Part shown: piece after piece, positions 43,067-51,335 of the stretch
Layout of the letters: each line of letters opens with the position of its first letter
Numbering within the stretch: the stretch's first letter is position 1
Source: Anderseniella sp. Alg231-50
Lineage (GTDB): Bacteria; Pseudomonadota; Alphaproteobacteria; Rhizobiales; Aestuariivirgaceae
Assembly: GCF_900149695.1 (NCBI RefSeq)
Contig: NZ_LT703003.1
Location: forward strand, 558,001 to 622,000
Direction of reading: 5' to 3'
Length of the DNA: 64,000 bases
Notes under the pieces: model-generated
The model's input: only the letters and a program-made list of their open reading frames with translations
What the model was told of the DNA's origin: nothing
Database searches by the model: none
Translations under genes and position numbers: made by a program

Positions 43067-43924
43067 ATGCTGAAGAGACCTGAATCACTTGTCACACTGG
43101 ACAATGCCGGCATAAACCGCGCCGGCCGCTGGCTCGTGCGCGGCGTGGCATTCTCCATTGATGCGGGTGAGATCGTCACGCTGATCGGGCCGAATGGTTC
43201 AGGAAAATCTACAACAGCCAAAATGGCACTTGGAATTCTCAAACCCGATGAGGGGACGATCCTCCGCCGTCCAGACCTGAAGATTGCCTATGTACCGCAG
43301 AAACTCGCAGTCGACTGGACATTACCATTGACGGTACACCGTTTCATGCGGCTGACCGGGCATGCCAGCGTTGATGAGGCTGATGAAGCAATGGCAGCCA
43401 CCGGCGTCAGTCATCTGGCAACGGCGGAAGTCCGCACCCTTTCGGGCGGCGAGTTCCAGCGCGTCATGCTGGCGCGCGCCATTGCAAGAAAGCCCGATCT
43501 GCTGGTTCTCGACGAGCCCGTCCAGGGCGTGGATTTCACCGGCGAAATTGCCCTTTATGACCTGATCAAGCGCATTCGGGACGAGATACATTGCGGCATC
43601 CTGCTGATCTCCCATGATTTGCATGTCGTCATGGCAGCCACTGACCGGGTGATCTGCCTTAACGGGCATGTGTGCTGTTCCGGCACGCCAACCGTGGTCG
43701 CCTCAAGCCCCGAATACAAGGCGCTGTTCGGCGCCCGGGCCGGGCCGACACTGGCGGTCTATGAGCATCACCACGATCATTCGCATCTGCCTGACGGCCG
43801 TGTGCAGCATGGCGATGGCTCCATCACGGACCATTGCCACCCGCAAGACGGCCATCATCACCGCGAGAGCTCGCCGGGCGACAGCCATTCCTCTCATGAC
43901 GGCGAGAGGAAACACGATGCTTGA
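43067..43924 (+). CDS. znuC: Zinc ABC transporter ATP-binding protein ZnuC
   Basis: Cytoplasmic ATPase of the high-affinity zinc importer, 285 aa. Walker A GPNGSGKSTT, signature LSGGEFQRVMLARAI, Walker B LLVLDEPVQGVD and the H-loop SHDLH are all present. The C-terminal 45 residues are rich in His and Asp (for example YEHHHDHSH and DGHHHRES), probably a metal-binding tail. The ATG at 43067 is used; a GTG in frame at 43019 would start within about 15 bp of a Zur box. The stop overlaps znuB by 8 bp. Confidence 0.94.
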   Translation: MLKRPESLVTLDNAGINRAGRWLVRGVAFSIDAGEIVTLIGPNGSGKSTTAKMALGILKPDEGTILRRPDLKIAYVPQKLAVDWTLPLTVHRFMRLTGHASVDEADEAMAATGVSHLATAEVRTLSGGEFQRVMLARAIARKPDLLVLDEPVQGVDFTGEIALYDLIKRIRDEIHCGILLISHDLHVVMAATDRVICLNGHVCCSGTPTVVASSPEYKALFGARAGPTLAVYEHHHDHSHLPDGRVQHGDGSITDHCHPQDGHHHRESSPGDSHSSHDGERKHDA

Positions 43925-44768
43925 CGACTTTTTCACCCGCGCGCTTGTCGCCGGCATCGGCGTTGCCCTGGTGGCCGGCCCGCTCGGCTGCTTCATTGTC
44001 TGGCGGCGGCTTGCCTATTTCGGCGACACGCTTTCGCATGCAGCACTACTCGGTGTCGCGCTGGCTTTCCTGTTTGAGGTCAACATCACACTGGCGGTTT
44101 TCGGCGTGTCGGCCTGTGTCTCCATTGCGCTGTTGCTGCTTCAGAAACGTGCAACGCTTTCTGCCGACGCATTGCTTGGCCTTCTGGCCCATTCCGCACT
44201 TGCGCTGGGCCTCGTTGTTCTCGCCTTCATGACCTGGATCCGCATAGATCTGATGGGCTTCCTGTTCGGTGACATCCTTGCGGTTTCCAAAACGGACATC
44301 GCTGTTGTCTGGCTGGGCGGTACGGTGGTGCTGGCAGTGCTTGCAGCCATCTGGCGGCCACTGTTTGCCGCAACTGTCAACCGCGAGTTGGCGGAAGCCG
44401 AAGGCATGAACCCGGAACGCGCCAATATCATCTTCATGTTGCTGATGGCCGCCGTCATTGCCATTTCGATGAAAATCGTGGGCGTGTTGCTGATCACCGC
44501 CATGCTCATCATTCCCGCCGCAGCCGCTCGCCGGTTTGCGTCCGGCCCGGAGCAGATGGCGCTTCTGGCGGCTGGCATTGGTGCGGCATCGGTTGTTGGC
44601 GGTCTGTTCGGCTCGCTGGAATGGGACACACCCGCCGGGCCCAGCATTGTGGTGGCTGCCCTGGGCCTGTTCGTGCTGTCAGTCCTGCCGGCATTTTCGC
44701 GCAGCCCGATTAAGAGTAATGGACCGGAAAAACCTGCAACCGAACCCCAGAAAGAAACCAGGCCATGA
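43917..44768 (+). CDS. znuB: Zinc ABC transporter permease ZnuB
   Basis: Inner-membrane permease of the ABC-3 family, 283 aa, with about eight hydrophobic helices. GCFIVWRRLAYFGDTLSHAALLGVAL near the N-terminus is the family hallmark, and VGVLLITAMLIIPAAAARR marks the C-terminal half. The ATG at 43917 lies within the end of znuC (8-bp overlap). The stop overlaps zur by ATGA, so znuC, znuB and zur are translationally linked. Confidence 0.94.
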   Translation: MLDDFFTRALVAGIGVALVAGPLGCFIVWRRLAYFGDTLSHAALLGVALAFLFEVNITLAVFGVSACVSIALLLLQKRATLSADALLGLLAHSALALGLVVLAFMTWIRIDLMGFLFGDILAVSKTDIAVVWLGGTVVLAVLAAIWRPLFAATVNRELAEAEGMNPERANIIFMLLMAAVIAISMKIVGVLLITAMLIIPAAAARRFASGPEQMALLAAGIGAASVVGGLFGSLEWDTPAGPSIVVAALGLFVLSVLPAFSRSPIKSNGPEKPATEPQKETRP

Positions 44769-45175
44769 ATGAACATGTTCACCCATCCGCGGACCTGACC
44801 AAAAACCAGTCACTGGTCATGGGCGCGCTGACAAAGTCGAACGGACCGCTCAGCGCCTACACCATTTTGGACCAGCTTCGCGATCATGGTTTTCGCGCCC
44901 CGTTGCAGGTCTATCGGGCACTCGACAAGCTGGTTGAATTCGGGATGGTTCATCGCCTTGAAAGCCTCAATGCCTTTGTTGCCTGCCGCCATCCGGATTG
45001 CGATGACCACGAAACCATCGCCTTCATGATCTGCGAGAGTTGCGGGCAGGTGAACGAAATCACCGATAACGCCCTCGCCAACAGGCTCAAGCTTCTTGCC
45101 GAAGAAGGCCATTTTGCCTTGAAGAAAACCACCATAGAGCTGCGCGGCCTCTGTCGTAACTGCCAGAATGCCTGA
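44765..45175 (+). CDS. zur: Zinc uptake regulator Zur (Fur family)
   Basis: Zinc-sensing repressor, 136 aa. The winged-helix part shows SAYTILDQLRDHGFRAPLQVYRALDKLVEFGMVHRLES. The metal part has CRHPDCDDHET and the structural zinc cysteines C-x2-C twice (CESCG and CRNCQ). It is the third gene of znuCB-zur and so probably autoregulated through the paired boxes at 42971-43004. Its last codons overlap the start of an alpha/beta hydrolase gene by 8 bp. Confidence 0.93.
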   Translation: MNEHVHPSADLTKNQSLVMGALTKSNGPLSAYTILDQLRDHGFRAPLQVYRALDKLVEFGMVHRLESLNAFVACRHPDCDDHETIAFMICESCGQVNEITDNALANRLKLLAEEGHFALKKTTIELRGLCRNCQNA

Positions 45176-45971
45176 CGTTGACTTGAACGGTGCACATATT
45201 CATTTCACCGACACCGGTGGCGCCGGAGAGGTCATCGTTTTTTCGCACGGGCTCTTGCTGAACGGAACCATGTTTGATGAGCAGGTCACCCATCTGCGGG
45301 CCAACTATCGCTGCATCACTTTCGATCATCGCGGTCAGGGCCTGAGCGGCGTAACCAGGCACGGATACGACATGGACACGCTGACGGCGGATGCCGCAGC
45401 GCTGATCGGCCATCTGGATATCGCGCCTTGCCACTTTGTCGGTTTGAGCATGGGCGGTTTCGTCGGCATGCGTCTGGCCGCGCGAAAGCCGGAGTTGCTG
45501 AAAACGCTCACCCTTCTGGATACCTCTGCCGACCCTGAACCCGTTGAGAACGGACCGAAATACCGGATGCTCAACATTGTTGCGCGCTGGATCGGGCTGT
45601 GGGCTGTTATTGGCCGCGTCATGCCGATCATGTTTGGCCGGACGTTCCTGGGCGACCCAACCCGCGTGCAGGAAAAGCGACGGTGGGCGAACGCGATCGG
45701 AAGCAATGACCGCTCGGGCATAACCCGGGCAGTGTCGGGTGTGATTGACCGTAACGGTTGCAGTGATCTTCTGGGCGATATCAAAATGCCGGTCGGCATT
45801 GGTGTCGGGGATGAGGACACAGCCACGGAACCTGAGAAAGCCGAGCGCATACATGCAGCAATCGAAGGGTCGGAACTGGTCGTGTTCAAGGGTGCGGGCC
45901 ATTCCTCTTCAATCGAAACACCGGCACTGGTAAACAACCTTATCGATCGGACGATAAGGCGGGCAACATAG
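45168..45971 (+). CDS. Alpha/beta hydrolase overlapping zur
   Basis: A 267-aa hydrolase with FDHRGQGLSG, the nucleophile elbow GLSMGGF (about 92-98), a late Asp (GVGDEDTA) and His (GAGHSSS). It resembles 3-oxoadipate enol-lactonase-like and haloperoxidase-like hydrolases; the substrate is unknown. It begins 8 bp inside zur, so it is very likely part of the znuCB-zur transcript. A link to zinc is not evident from its sequence. Confidence 0.82.
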   Translation: MPDVDLNGAHIHFTDTGGAGEVIVFSHGLLLNGTMFDEQVTHLRANYRCITFDHRGQGLSGVTRHGYDMDTLTADAAALIGHLDIAPCHFVGLSMGGFVGMRLAARKPELLKTLTLLDTSADPEPVENGPKYRMLNIVARWIGLWAVIGRVMPIMFGRTFLGDPTRVQEKRRWANAIGSNDRSGITRAVSGVIDRNGCSDLLGDIKMPVGIGVGDEDTATEPEKAERIHAAIEGSELVVFKGAGHSSSIETPALVNNLIDRTIRRAT

Positions 45972-46091
45972 CGGAAGCGCTCAACGCCCGCAGGTGTCAG
46001 CCAGATCGCTGCAGTACAACGCCCGGTAGCTGGCATGGAACCGGGATGTGCTATCAAATACCCCGAATAACAGAACACAGGAAAGCTTCGC

Positions 46092-46940
46092 ATGTTGTGC
46101 AGAATAGGTGACGTCGAGGTCTGGCGTATTCTGGAGATAAACGGGCCTTATCTGAGCCCTGAAGACCTGTTTCCAACGGCCGGACCGGACGCGCGGGAAA
46201 CCATAAAGGAACACGTTCCACACCAGTTGTGCGCCGCGACGGGACGGCTGATCCTGCCCATACAGGGGTTTTTGCTGAAAACACCCTCACACACCGTCCT
46301 GGTCGATAGTTGTGTGGGCAATGATAAATCAAATCCCAACACGCCGGACTGGAACATGCGGTCGGATGACCGTTTCATGGCAGCGCTGACTGCCGCCGGC
46401 ATTGGCCCTGCAGATGTGGACTATGTTTTGTGCACACATCTTCATACCGACCATGTCGGATGGAACACCAGGCTTGAGGATGGCCGCTGGGTCCCGACTT
46501 TTCCCAATGCGCGCTACCTGATGCCCACCGCGGATGAAGCCTTTTTCCGCAACTCAGCAGGTAACGCTTTTACGCAAAGCGTTCTGCCGGTGATTGAAGC
46601 CGGTCAGACCGAGCTTGTAGAGGCAGGACACATGCTTGGTGACTACGTTACCCTGATCCCCACGCCCGGCCACACACCGGGGCATGTTTCAGTGCTGGTG
46701 AAAAGCGGTGCTGCCGAAGCGATCATCACCGGCGATGCATTGCATACATCAGCCCAGTGCTGGCGGCCGGACTGGCATTTCAAGTATGATACGGACGCCG
46801 ACATGGCCGCTGTCTCGCGCCGGAAATTGCTGGAAGATGCAACCGAAGCGGACCGGAAAGTGCTGGGCAACCATTTCGCGTTACCGTCCATAGGCCGCGT
46901 AAAAGTGCATGGCGATGCGTTCCGCTGGGAGGATGATTGA
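46092..46940 (+). CDS. MBL-fold metallohydrolase
   Basis: A 282-aa metallo-beta-lactamase-fold hydrolase. The dinuclear metal motif THLHTDHVGW (HxHxDH) is followed by TPGHTPGH and ITGDALHT, supplying the remaining His and Asp ligands. It resembles the lactonase/arylsulfatase-like group. It is located 120 bp after the hydrolase gene on the same strand. It has no signal peptide. The exact substrate is unknown. Confidence 0.86.
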   Translation: MLCRIGDVEVWRILEINGPYLSPEDLFPTAGPDARETIKEHVPHQLCAATGRLILPIQGFLLKTPSHTVLVDSCVGNDKSNPNTPDWNMRSDDRFMAALTAAGIGPADVDYVLCTHLHTDHVGWNTRLEDGRWVPTFPNARYLMPTADEAFFRNSAGNAFTQSVLPVIEAGQTELVEAGHMLGDYVTLIPTPGHTPGHVSVLVKSGAAEAIITGDALHTSAQCWRPDWHFKYDTDADMAAVSRRKLLEDATEADRKVLGNHFALPSIGRVKVHGDAFRWEDD

Positions 46941-47027
46941 GCGGAGCGTTGTCTGCTTGGACTCGTTTACAATCCCCATTGAGACGGAGCGGTTCGTGTT
47001 ATTCTAACGGCACTGACGGTCCTTTGC

Positions 47028-47060
47028 TGCCTTTCGTGTGTCGCGCAGCGAACGGCAACA
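47028..47060 (+). repeat. Intergenic repeat family 3, copy B
   Basis: The segment CTTTCGTGTGTCGCGCAGCG, continuing GAACGGC, matches copy A at about 5158-5184 with one or two differences over 26 bp, on the same strand. It again marks the left edge of a lower-GC module. Confidence 0.5.
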
Positions 47061-47193
47061 CTGAGCGCATACCTACCGACTGTTGCACGGAGTCCGAATG
47101 TCAGGATTCTTCAAATTTGCCCGCTGATATGACCGGCGAATACTGTGCGAAGTCCCCCCTCAATCTCCGGTGCGCTGGCAGGAAATGACCCCT

Positions 47194-47231
47194 TTTGGCG
47201 AGTATTGTCCGGCATTTGGCGAGTATTGTCC
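47194..47231 (+). promoter_or_regulatory. Tandem 17-bp direct-repeat operator, AraC type
   Basis: TTTGGCGAGTATTGTCC occurs at 47194-47210 and again, without mismatch, at 47215-47231. The 4-bp gap gives a 21-bp period, the same geometry as the paired half-sites of AraC-family activators. It lies about 60 bp upstream of the leader ORF and 170 bp upstream of the AraC-family gene. Confidence 0.7.
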
Positions 47232-47291
47232 TATAAATCTGTGCCGCAGACGTTCATTCTTATCTCAACAACGAACATCCAGAGGGTTGAG

Positions 47292-47405
47292 ATGAAACGC
47301 TTTTTTCAGAAACCTGACAGGAACGAGATGCTTTGTTCCGACAGACGTCACCTTAGAGCGAGTCGTACTTTGACCCGGACAGAATGCACGGAGGTCCGAT
47401 CGTGA
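47292..47405 (+). CDS. Short 37-aa leader ORF coupled to the AraC regulator
   Basis: ATG preceded by GAGGG; the product is a basic peptide starting MKRFFQKPDRNEM. Its TGA (47403-47405) overlaps the GTG start of the next gene (47402-47404) as GTGA, so ribosomes ending here could re-initiate on the regulator. Either a translational leader or a small protein; no family is recognised. Confidence 0.4.
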   Translation: MKRFFQKPDRNEMLCSDRRHLRASRTLTRTECTEVRS

Positions 47406-48418
47406 CGACAGTCAGCAATGGAACCGTTATGTCGGTTGTCGCGTCTGCACTCTCTCGCGGATTGACGATAACTGAGGTTCAGGAAGCAGCCGGTATCTCT
47501 TGCAATGTTTTGATGAACCCCGAGGCCCGTCCTCCGGAAGATGTGATGCCGAGGATTATGGCGCTGATCGGGGAACGGTTTCCCGGGGAGCCGACTACAC
47601 TGGACATTGCCCGCGCGGCTCCCTTCTCATTCTTTGGCGGCCTGGCTGACGGTGCGCGTTATGCAGATGACCTTCGGGCAGCAACAAAGCTTCTGGCAAA
47701 GAACTGCACGGTGATTTCCGACCAGCTGGAACTGACGTTTCACGAAGGCCCCTCGGGCGCAAAACTGATTTCCAGTCATCCGATGAATCACATGGATGGT
47801 GGCCGCTCTGCGGAAATCGGCTCAGCCTTGATCGCGCGGCTCTTCACTGAATTTCTTGGTATCCCTGACTGTTTTAAACACATCACGTTCTCACATGCAC
47901 CGCATAGCGACGTTGACCACTATGTCGATTACTTCGGCGTACCAGTCGAATTCAACGCACAAGAGATCAGCCTCGTCATTAAACCGAAAAAGCTGAATGA
48001 GCGGATCAAGCAAGCGAATGTCGAGCTGTTCAACTACGTTCAGACCCACCTGTCCGGCGTCAAGAAGCAAATTGAAGCCGCCAAAGAGCCAAGGGAACTG
48101 AAAGCACTGCGAAATGCGGCTGCGGAGAACGCAGAAGCGGGCGTGTTCACAACGACGAGTGTCGCGGTTGCCGCTAATATGAGTGTCCGCACGGCCCAGA
48201 GAATAACCGCAGAGCATGGGACAACCGTGCAAGGTTTGATCGACAAGGTCCGTGAGCACAGGGCGACAGAGCTGCTTGGCGACAATCGCAATGATATCGG
48301 TTCAATCGCGTTCCTGCTTGGCTACTCAGATGAACGGGCCTTTCGACGCGCGTTCCAAAGATGGACCGACCGAACACCTTCGGACTACCGAAAGCAGCTC
48401 AACAAACAGATCGAATAG
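47402..48418 (+). CDS. AraC family transcriptional regulator
   Basis: A 338-aa regulator. The N-terminal 200 residues match the arabinose-binding-like domain found in OruR-type AraC proteins. The C-terminal pair of helix-turn-helix motifs is at about 245-335 (VAVAANMSVRTAQRITAEHG, then IGSIAFLLGYSDERAFRRAFQRW and TPSDYRK). The GTG at 47402 has GGAGG exactly 7 bp upstream; the in-frame ATG at 47384 lies before that site and is rejected. It is followed after about 140 bp by a membrane protein and a ferric-reductase-like gene, its probable targets. Confidence 0.88.
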   Translation: MTTVSNGTVMSVVASALSRGLTITEVQEAAGISCNVLMNPEARPPEDVMPRIMALIGERFPGEPTTLDIARAAPFSFFGGLADGARYADDLRAATKLLAKNCTVISDQLELTFHEGPSGAKLISSHPMNHMDGGRSAEIGSALIARLFTEFLGIPDCFKHITFSHAPHSDVDHYVDYFGVPVEFNAQEISLVIKPKKLNERIKQANVELFNYVQTHLSGVKKQIEAAKEPRELKALRNAAAENAEAGVFTTTSVAVAANMSVRTAQRITAEHGTTVQGLIDKVREHRATELLGDNRNDIGSIAFLLGYSDERAFRRAFQRWTDRTPSDYRKQLNKQIE

Positions 48419-48559
48419 AACCCGAGCTGCGGCGATCTCTCCCCTGGGGATGATCTAGCAACCGCCAATCCCACAACCAGCGAAGCCTAACCGATGCTCT
48501 GCACCGGATGAACCTTTGCGCGCTGAATTCAACCCTAAGCAAACCTCAAGGAGCTAAAA

Positions 48560-49024
48560 ATGAAGATACTCTCACAAATCGCAACCACCCTATTTGGACT
48601 GCTGGCAGGCGGCATGGTGCTGATCGCCACGGGGCTTGTGCCGTACTGGCGTTCGCTCGACCCTGCAGACTTCACCCAAGTCTTCGCAACAAGTCTGCCC
48701 ACAGTGGGCGGCACTATGATCGCCCTGACGATTTTGGGGACGGGCTCAATGTTCGTGGCGGCAGGGCTCGCGCTCTGGAAGAAACTGCCGAACAAGCTCT
48801 GGCTCTCAGCAGGTGCCGCAGCCACACTCATCATGCTCATATGCGTTCCGATCTATTTCGGAACTGCCAACCCGCTTCTTGCAGGCGGAACACTGACTCC
48901 CGACGCCATTACCGCCGAGCTCGCAACCTGGCAACAGATGCACTGGTTCCGGACCATCGTCGGCATTCTCGGTCTCTTCTGTGCAGTGCGCGCTGGATAT
49001 GTCGGCGCCTCAAGCAGCAAATAG
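48560..49024 (+). CDS. Four-helix membrane protein, DUF1772-like
   Basis: A 154-aa protein with four hydrophobic helices (about 7-28, 48-70, 78-100, 130-150). The first loop has PYWRSLDPADF and the last helix is preceded by WQQMHWFRT, a pattern seen in DUF1772/anthrone-oxygenase-like membrane proteins. Assignment is tentative. AAGGAGC precedes the ATG. It ends 12 bp before the ferric-reductase-like gene, forming an operon with it, so it may be its membrane partner. Confidence 0.65.
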   Translation: MKILSQIATTLFGLLAGGMVLIATGLVPYWRSLDPADFTQVFATSLPTVGGTMIALTILGTGSMFVAAGLALWKKLPNKLWLSAGAAATLIMLICVPIYFGTANPLLAGGTLTPDAITAELATWQQMHWFRTIVGILGLFCAVRAGYVGASSSK

Positions 49025-49036
49025 GGAGGATCAGTC

Positions 49037-50299
49037 ATGCTACGTCTCCAAGGTATCAATGCCGTCATCGCTGTCCTGGTCGCATTTGTAGTATTGCACC
49101 TGGTTTTTGTACCTGAACAGCATTCCATTAGAACCACCTTTTCAACCTTGCTGGGCGGGACCAGCTTCTTGCTAATGACCTGGTCCGTCGTGTTGGCCAC
49201 CCGGCTGGAGATCTTCGAAGAGATGTTCGGCGGGTTGGACCGGATGTATCAGGTACATCGTGTTGCGGGCACCTTCACTGCAGTTTTTGCTCTGGTACAT
49301 TTCTTCAGCATTCCAAAAGAGCTTCCGGCTGGTGTCGATCCTGTTCTCAACTCAACCTTTCCCTCGGCGCAGATTGGCATGGCTGCGATGGTTCTTCTGG
49401 TGATTGGTCTGTTCGTAGCGCTCAATCGGAAGATCAGCTATTCGCGTTGGCGCAATCCGCACAAGGTCATGGCGTTCGTCTACATTCTCGTGATCGGCCA
49501 CTTCATGAATGCGCCAGGCATCTTTTTTGAACAGTTTAGCGCCGCCGGCATCCTGCTCATCGTGGCGGGGCTGATTGGCATGATCGCGCTTGTCTATACG
49601 ATGTTTGGCATGAACAAGCGCACGGCCAAGCATTTCACTATCGAAGCGGTGAACTCGCTGGAGCGTGCCACGGAAGTGGTGCTGAAACCGGTCGGCGACA
49701 TGCTGAAGTTCAAGCCGGGCCAGTTTGCCTTTGTCGAAATCCAAGGCAAAGACTGGTCAGAACCGCATCCGTTCACAATCGCTAGCGCGCCGGATGAAGA
49801 CCGTTTGCGCTTCACCATGAAGGTGCTCGGCGACTGGACCAGGAAGGTACGCGAAGAGTTGCAGCCGGGTGGCGAGGTTGTGGTACGTGGGCCCTATGGG
49901 CGCTTCGATGCCTCAAAGACCAGTTCCAAAAGGCAGGTCTGGATCGCCGGAGGCATTGGTTTGACCCCGTTCCTCTCAAAGCTCCGTGCGATGGACGAGG
50001 AAGACAACAGGGAAGTCCACTTCGCCTATGCGGCCCGCAACAAGGAAGAAGCCATATTCATCGAAGAGCTCGAAGCGATTGCTACGGATCGGCACAACAT
50101 AACGATCTATCCTCTGTTTTCCGATGAAGGAGACTTTGCCCGTATCGATGTGGCAAAGCAAAAGTTGCCCGACCCGCTAACGGACTATGAGTATTTCATC
50201 TGCGGGCCAAAGCCGATGGTCGAAGGTCTCATGAAAGATCTCAAGAAAGAAGGCGTGAAGCGCAAAGCCATTCACGTCGAGGCGTTTGAGTTTAGATAA
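49037..50299 (+). CDS. Ferric-reductase-like transmembrane flavoprotein
   Basis: A 420-aa membrane oxidoreductase. The N-terminal half has six hydrophobic helices with two His pairs, H74/H88 and H142/H155 (13-14 apart), positioned to bind two b hemes as in ferric reductases and NADPH oxidases. The C-terminal half is an FNR-like module: FAD motif HPFTIAS, then GPYGRFD, NAD(P) motif IAGGIGLTPFLS and the terminal YFICGPKPMVEGL. It moves electrons from NAD(P)H across the membrane; the acceptor may be Fe(III), oxygen or a periplasmic partner. GGGAGGA precedes the ATG. Confidence 0.87.
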   Translation: MLRLQGINAVIAVLVAFVVLHLVFVPEQHSIRTTFSTLLGGTSFLLMTWSVVLATRLEIFEEMFGGLDRMYQVHRVAGTFTAVFALVHFFSIPKELPAGVDPVLNSTFPSAQIGMAAMVLLVIGLFVALNRKISYSRWRNPHKVMAFVYILVIGHFMNAPGIFFEQFSAAGILLIVAGLIGMIALVYTMFGMNKRTAKHFTIEAVNSLERATEVVLKPVGDMLKFKPGQFAFVEIQGKDWSEPHPFTIASAPDEDRLRFTMKVLGDWTRKVREELQPGGEVVVRGPYGRFDASKTSSKRQVWIAGGIGLTPFLSKLRAMDEEDNREVHFAYAARNKEEAIFIEELEAIATDRHNITIYPLFSDEGDFARIDVAKQKLPDPLTDYEYFICGPKPMVEGLMKDLKKEGVKRKAIHVEAFEFR

Positions 50300-50707
50300 A
50301 ACCTGAATGCGGCCATTGGGTGTGGAGAACTCAATGGCCGTTTTGTCCGCAGAGCCGCCATTGATGCTAGCCGCAGCAAAAGTCCACTTCCCCCTTCAGC
50401 GAATAGAAATATTTGGCGAAAAACAGCCGCCTATACGCCGGACGTATAAGTCTCTTTTACCTGCATAGAAGTGAAACGCACGCCAAAATCACGTACGTTT
50501 GGCATTGCTGTCAGAGCAAATTCCAATTTTTCGCGGTGAGGTATATGTTTTTACTTGGGCCATATGACACAACCCGCCTGCCGGATAGCCTTTTACTTCT
50601 AATTCCTTATCTCTGACCAATTTGATTGTGACAATTGAGTTTCATAGTCTCTCAGTGATCTGAGTCGACACCGAAACCGTTTATATGTTTGAAAATGACT
50701 GGGGGGC
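50300..50707. other. Intergenic region upstream of the MarR gene
   Basis: About 408 bp, noticeably AT-richer to the right. It contains repeat family 2 (50337-50395), a palindrome TATACG-ccgga-CGTATA (50432-50448) and arms GCCAAA/TTTGGC (50482-50487 with 50498-50503). These may be regulatory. A 67-codon frame across it has no ribosome site and is not called. Confidence 0.5.
50337..50395 (+). repeat. Intergenic repeat family 2, copy B
   Basis: Begins CCGTTTTGTCCGC and aligns with 7157-7215 over about 58 bp (roughly 75 percent by eye) in the same orientation, just downstream of the ferric-reductase-like gene. Confidence 0.5.
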
Positions 50708-51286
50708 ATGATGGCCAGTGACGTGAGTACCGACGATATGGTTATCCTGCTGGAGCGCTTGAGCCGCCTGGTTCGGGCACAGGAGCATGCGTCAGACCTA
50801 AATCCGGCGCAGTGGGAAGCGTTGCGTTACCTGTCGCGATGCAATCGCTTCTCCAATGCTCCAGCCTTCCTGACCCGTTACCTGTCTGCAACCAAGGGCA
50901 CGATATCGCAAACCCTGATTGCCCTGGAACGAAAGGGGCTGCTGAGCAAGGCGCCAAGGCCGGGCCAGGCCCGTTCGGTAGTACTGGCGCTTACCGCAGA
51001 AGGTGAAGCCAAACTGCGCGACGACCCATGGCAGCAAGTGTCCTCCATGATTGAGGCAAGCGGACCCAAAACCCGCAAGAAACTCGCTTCGGGGTCACAA
51101 AAACTGGTCAACAAGATCATCAAGTCGCGCGGCCTGCCCAGTTTCGGGTCATGCGACACGTGCCGGTATTTCCGTGAAGGCGGTGCCCCTGACAACGTCA
51201 AGGGCAAACACTGGTGCCTGCTGTTTGAACAGCCTATCACCAAGACCGAAGCCGCAAAAATCTGCGCCAGCCACGATACGGCGTGA
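50708..51286 (+). CDS. MarR family regulator with C-terminal four-cysteine cluster
   Basis: A 192-aa protein. Residues 1-140 are a MarR winged helix (LNPAQWEALRYLSR ... TRYLSATKGTISQTLIALERKGLLSKAP ... VVLALTAEGEAKL). The extension of about 50 residues holds C149-x2-C152-x17-C170-x15-C186, with a conserved-looking HWCLLFEQPIT. Such spacing could bind zinc or an iron-sulfur cluster, which would make the protein a metal or redox sensor. Two ATGs (50708 and 50711) are usable. It converges on pckA. Targets are unknown. Confidence 0.83.
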   Translation: MMASDVSTDDMVILLERLSRLVRAQEHASDLNPAQWEALRYLSRCNRFSNAPAFLTRYLSATKGTISQTLIALERKGLLSKAPRPGQARSVVLALTAEGEAKLRDDPWQQVSSMIEASGPKTRKKLASGSQKLVNKIIKSRGLPSFGSCDTCRYFREGGAPDNVKGKHWCLLFEQPITKTEAAKICASHDTA

Positions 51287-51335
51287 GGGCGCCCGCCGTT
51301 CACGTATTCAGCAACCCACACCGGGTTATCAGGCC

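Larger units (their letters stand above)
46941..47291. other. Intergenic region upstream of the AraC regulator
   Basis: About 350 bp of lower GC. It contains the family 3 repeat (47028-47060) and the tandem 17-bp operator-like repeat (47194-47231). GAGGG at about 47283-47287 serves the short leader ORF. ORFs across its left half have no ribosome site or recognisable product. Confidence 0.5.

Noticed and set aside
46937-47188. 83-codon ORF after the MBL hydrolase
   Set aside because: It overlaps the hydrolase stop, contains the family 3 repeat and shows no recognisable domain.
50413-50616. 67-codon ORF in the AT-richer region before the MarR gene
   Set aside because: No ribosome site, unusual composition for a protein and overlap with palindromic elements; treated as non-coding.
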